64,000 bases of DNA, from positions 1-64,000 of the IMG/VR virus record IMGVR_UViG_3300023174_000080; one strand, written 5' to 3'. The position numbers were made by a program, and so were the translations under genes. The notes below the pieces were generated by a model. That model was not told the origin of the DNA and did no database searches. It saw only the letters and a program-made list of their open reading frames with translations. Positions 61,134-64,000 of the stretch are shown piece by piece. How positions within the stretch are numbered: the first letter of the stretch is position 1; every line of letters begins with the position of its first letter. This DNA is from a virus.

Positions 61134-63059
61134 ATGTCTAAAATAGGTAAAAAAGTAACAATATATCAAACCTCTAGTTTTTCTGCTGGTAATGCGGAGT
61201 TAATAAATTATAAAGAGAGTTATATTTCTAATTTAAATGCTTACGGCGGATCTTTTTTCTTAAATAAACAAAATCCTCTTATTTTTACAAATAATAATTT
61301 GGAAAGTTTTAATTATTCTGTTGATGTTCATTATGATGAATTAAAAGAAATAAAAAATATTGAAAATGGGCAAAATGAAGAAACAAGATTAGCTAATTTA
61401 TCCAATTTAAATTTGCACACTTTTCGTTCAAAACTAGAATATAATTTTTTAATTAAAAATTTTGAAGAAAATATTAAGAAATTAGGAATAAATTCTTTAA
61501 GAGTACCTAATTTTTATGACGTTGTTGAAAGCCTATCTTCCACTGGACAATATAAAAATTCAGATGGCACTTCCTACTTAGAAGATTCTGCTAATTTTCT
61601 ATCTTTACAGGAATCAAATGAATTTAAAATAAATATTATACCTTCTAAAATATTAGTTGGAAAAAAGTATGTTCCTTTAAATAAGTATGTAAAAAATTTT
61701 AATCCTTTTAAAGAACAATTTCCATATTATGGTGACATAAGTTTTACTACTCATAAAAAAGTAAAAAATAACATATCTGATTTATTTCATGAGCATGATC
61801 TGTATCAATATGTATTTGAAAAATTATCAAAGACTAACATTACGCAAACTGTTTTTGTTAATAACGAAAATACTTCTACTGTTGCAAAAGTGTTAATTTT
61901 TGATGAATCATTTGTTAATACTATCTTATCTCAAAGAGTGGATTTGCAAACAAATTTTATATTTGAAATAAATAAAAGTATTGATTCTAAAGCAAGAAAT
62001 TTTGCTGATATAGTAAAAAACTATCAAGAATACTCGGAAGTAATTGGTTATCATTTAAAAAAATATGAAGGTTTAGCTAATCCTTCGTTAACGCAAAAGC
62101 CATTACCAATACAGGAATGGTATATACCAAATATATCTGAAGATAGATTTGAGTTTGTAGATACGCAACTTATTTATGATAATCGCTATACATATACTTT
62201 AGACCCAATAGTGTTAACTTTTTCATCAATTTGTACAATTAATCAAGAACCACAAACAAATAATCTTATAAAGTATAATTTTACTAGAAAACCTATTATT
62301 AAAATATTTGATATTGATAGAATAGGGGTTTCTTATAGCAATTATTTAAAAGATAGCCCCCCAACAGAACCAGAAATAGAATTTATACCATATATCGGAG
62401 TTCCGAATAGAATAAAAATAAATTTAAATACTTCAATAGGAATAAAAACTGTTAAACCAGTTAATTTTTCCGCTAATGAAGAAAATAAAAATAAATTATT
62501 AATGGAAGCTCAAGATAAATTAATTACTGATAATTTATTAACTTATCAATCTGATGAACCATCGGATTTTTTTGAAATATATAGATTAATAGATAAACCT
62601 AGCCAATATGAAGATTTTTCTAATAAATTATTAGCCTCTATTCCAACAAATGGTGCCGCTGGAGCGTCTTTTGAAGATACAATAACGCAAAATAGAAAAC
62701 ATTATTACGTAGCTAGATCAGTAGACTATCACAAAAACATATCAAACCCCACAGTTTTATATGAAGTAGAGATAATTAACGATAATGGATTAATAATACC
62801 AAATATTAATGTTGTTGATTTTAAAAGCAATGAAGATATTGGCTCTTATGAAAAAGAAATTAAAAGATTTTTCAAAATTAAACCATCTCTTAGGCACACT
62901 ATCTTAGAAGATGCTAATTTTTTCCCTAGTTTAATCCAATTAGGACAAAAAGAAGAAACTGTATGGAATAGTAGATTCAAGATTAGAGTCACTTCTAAAT
63001 CTACTGGTAAAAAAATGGATATATTTGTAACTTTTAATTATAAAAAGCAAGATAGTTAA
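61134..63059 (+). CDS. virion structural protein
   Basis: A 641-residue protein without recognised domain. It has many short strands and a C-terminal module (FKIRVTSKSTGKKMDIFVTF) resembling an Ig-like or FN3 strand pair. It lies between two structural genes and precedes a late-type promoter motif. Confidence 0.65.
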   Translation: MSKIGKKVTIYQTSSFSAGNAELINYKESYISNLNAYGGSFFLNKQNPLIFTNNNLESFNYSVDVHYDELKEIKNIENGQNEETRLANLSNLNLHTFRSKLEYNFLIKNFEENIKKLGINSLRVPNFYDVVESLSSTGQYKNSDGTSYLEDSANFLSLQESNEFKINIIPSKILVGKKYVPLNKYVKNFNPFKEQFPYYGDISFTTHKKVKNNISDLFHEHDLYQYVFEKLSKTNITQTVFVNNENTSTVAKVLIFDESFVNTILSQRVDLQTNFIFEINKSIDSKARNFADIVKNYQEYSEVIGYHLKKYEGLANPSLTQKPLPIQEWYIPNISEDRFEFVDTQLIYDNRYTYTLDPIVLTFSSICTINQEPQTNNLIKYNFTRKPIIKIFDIDRIGVSYSNYLKDSPPTEPEIEFIPYIGVPNRIKINLNTSIGIKTVKPVNFSANEENKNKLLMEAQDKLITDNLLTYQSDEPSDFFEIYRLIDKPSQYEDFSNKLLASIPTNGAAGASFEDTITQNRKHYYVARSVDYHKNISNPTVLYEVEIINDNGLIIPNINVVDFKSNEDIGSYEKEIKRFFKIKPSLRHTILEDANFFPSLIQLGQKEETVWNSRFKIRVTSKSTGKKMDIFVTFNYKKQDS

Positions 63060-63077
63060 AATAATTAAATATTTCGT

Positions 63078-63087
63078 ACTATTTATA
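63078..63087 (+). promoter_or_regulatory. candidate late promoter motif
   Basis: ACTATTTATA, 28 bases before the ATG at 63116, in a 56-base gap. Confidence 0.55.
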
Positions 63088-63115
63088 GAAAAAGACACTA
63101 TAAAGGATAAAAAAC

Positions 63116-64000
63116 ATGGCATTTTTAGATAATAGCGGTGATATAATTTTGGATGCTGTATTAACAGATACAGGACGTATGCGTTTAGCCAAAGGAGATG
63201 GCTCATTTAGAATTACAAAATTCGCTCTTGCTGATGATGAAATAGATTATTCCTTATTTAATGGAAACCACGTTAGCGGTACTGCTTATTATGATTTAGA
63301 AGTTTTACAAACCCCAGTTATGGAAGCATTTACTAACAACGGTTCTTCGATGAAAAGCAAGCTTATTTCTATTTCAAGAAATAATTTGTTATATTTACCA
63401 GTCGTTGTACTGGATACGGTTAATAGTCCAGTAGTTCAAGCAACCGCAATAGTAAATAACGGTTTCATACTTGCCGTAGATACAGCTACAGAGGATTTTT
63501 TAAATCAATCTAATTTACAATATAGTGGTCAAAGTTTCGGAACACAAAAAAGCGGCATTTTAAAAGGTATTAATCCGGACTCTAAGACTATTACTATAGC
63601 ACAAGGATTAAATACTACTGCTTTGCCATACGCTAGAACAATCGATCAAGATCTAAAAGAAGTACAATACCTTGTAGAAATCGATAATAGATTAGCTAGA
63701 GTAGTAAATCCATTAGATGCCACAAAAGAATTACCAGTTTCTTATATTGATGATGATAATATTGCAACATATTATTTATCATATGGAACTGATGCAGAAT
63801 ATGTTAAAGATTTTCCTAATGCTACCACCAGCACTGATTTAAGAATCTTAGCTGGACCGAGAGGAACAATACTAACATTTAGACTTGGATCTCAAAATGA
63901 TGTCTCTACAAGCAGATATCTTTTTGATCAATTAGGTAAAAATATAACATCATTATTTACTATTAGCGGTGGCTCACCCGGCGCAGGAGCCAGTGAAGTA
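63116..64000 (+). CDS. virion structural protein, cut by the window end
   Basis: At least 295 residues, open at the end of the window. The N-terminus, LDAVLTDTGRMRLAKGDGSFRITKFALADDEIDY, resembles the opening of the gene at 56990 and of tail proteins of several large phages. AAAGGA precedes the ATG and a late-type motif lies upstream. Function within the tail is unknown. Confidence 0.75.
   Translation, partial: MAFLDNSGDIILDAVLTDTGRMRLAKGDGSFRITKFALADDEIDYSLFNGNHVSGTAYYDLEVLQTPVMEAFTNNGSSMKSKLISISRNNLLYLPVVVLDTVNSPVVQATAIVNNGFILAVDTATEDFLNQSNLQYSGQSFGTQKSGILKGINPDSKTITIAQGLNTTALPYARTIDQDLKEVQYLVEIDNRLARVVNPLDATKELPVSYIDDDNIATYYLSYGTDAEYVKDFPNATTSTDLRILAGPRGTILTFRLGSQNDVSTSRYLFDQLGKNITSLFTISGGSPGAGASEV

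Noticed and set aside
60609-61169. 186-codon open frame on the minus strand
   Set aside because: It is the shadow of the Pro/Ala/Thr-rich linker of the gene at 57925, a composition that creates open complementary frames.
1-64000. CRISPR array, insertion sequence, integrase or attachment site
   Set aside because: No regularly spaced direct repeats, transposase or integrase gene was found; the Cas4-like nuclease stands alone.

Overview
This window looks like part of a large-genome tailed phage with myovirus-type structural genes; no sequence search was possible. The evidence is the gene content: a gp25-like wedge protein and a gp6/baseplate-J-like wedge protein, very large tail or baseplate proteins, a T4 gp55-like late sigma factor, a PIN-PhoH protein, a phage ClpP, two cell-wall lytic enzymes and two tRNAs. 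Almost every gene is on the + strand and packed end to end with ATGA or TAATG overlaps. The O-antigen-type sugar genes suggest a Gram-negative host.

Bases 1-4200 differ from the rest. They are much richer in GC and hold 13 tiny genes, many coding for CxxC zinc-ribbon proteins. Most have their own sigma70-type promoter (TTGnnn, 16-18 bp, TATAAT-like) placed so that transcription should begin on or next to the ATG, giving leaderless mRNAs. Six gene ends carry a GC-rich inverted repeat faced by a strong minus-strand promoter, and in several cases by a plus-strand promoter as well. This looks like an early region read by host RNA polymerase.

Bases 4200-15900 are AT-rich. They hold at least eight paralogous small VGDLV proteins, a MvaI/BcnI-like nuclease, a transglycosylase-type lysozyme, an HNH nuclease, a DEDDh exonuclease, a metallopeptidase-domain protein, several unknown (possibly virion) proteins and a GH19 endolysin. 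Bases 15900-16175 are non-coding and contain a close copy of the L11-binding (GTPase-associated) segment of 23S rRNA, ending in a hairpin terminator.

Bases 16200-23300 hold a ClpP-like protease, a lipoprotein, tRNA-Ala(UGC), a lone minus-strand trypsin-like lipoprotein, tRNA-Ser(GCU), a SpoU-type RNA methyltransferase, PIN-PhoH, a zincin and a Cas4/RecB-like nuclease. Bases 23302-33566 are one sugar cassette: GDP-mannose dehydratase, four glycosyltransferases, an FkbM methyltransferase, an RmlB-like dehydratase, a split transketolase, a reductase/epimerase and an RfbH-type Fe-S dehydrase.

From 33643 to the end lie the sigma factor and the tail and baseplate genes, including proteins of 1,997 and 3,503 residues; the last gene runs off the window. 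A repeated ACTATTTATA motif stands about 28-30 bases before several starts, and 5 bases before tRNA-Ala. It is a candidate late promoter for the gp55-like sigma factor. Functions named here come from motifs read by eye.
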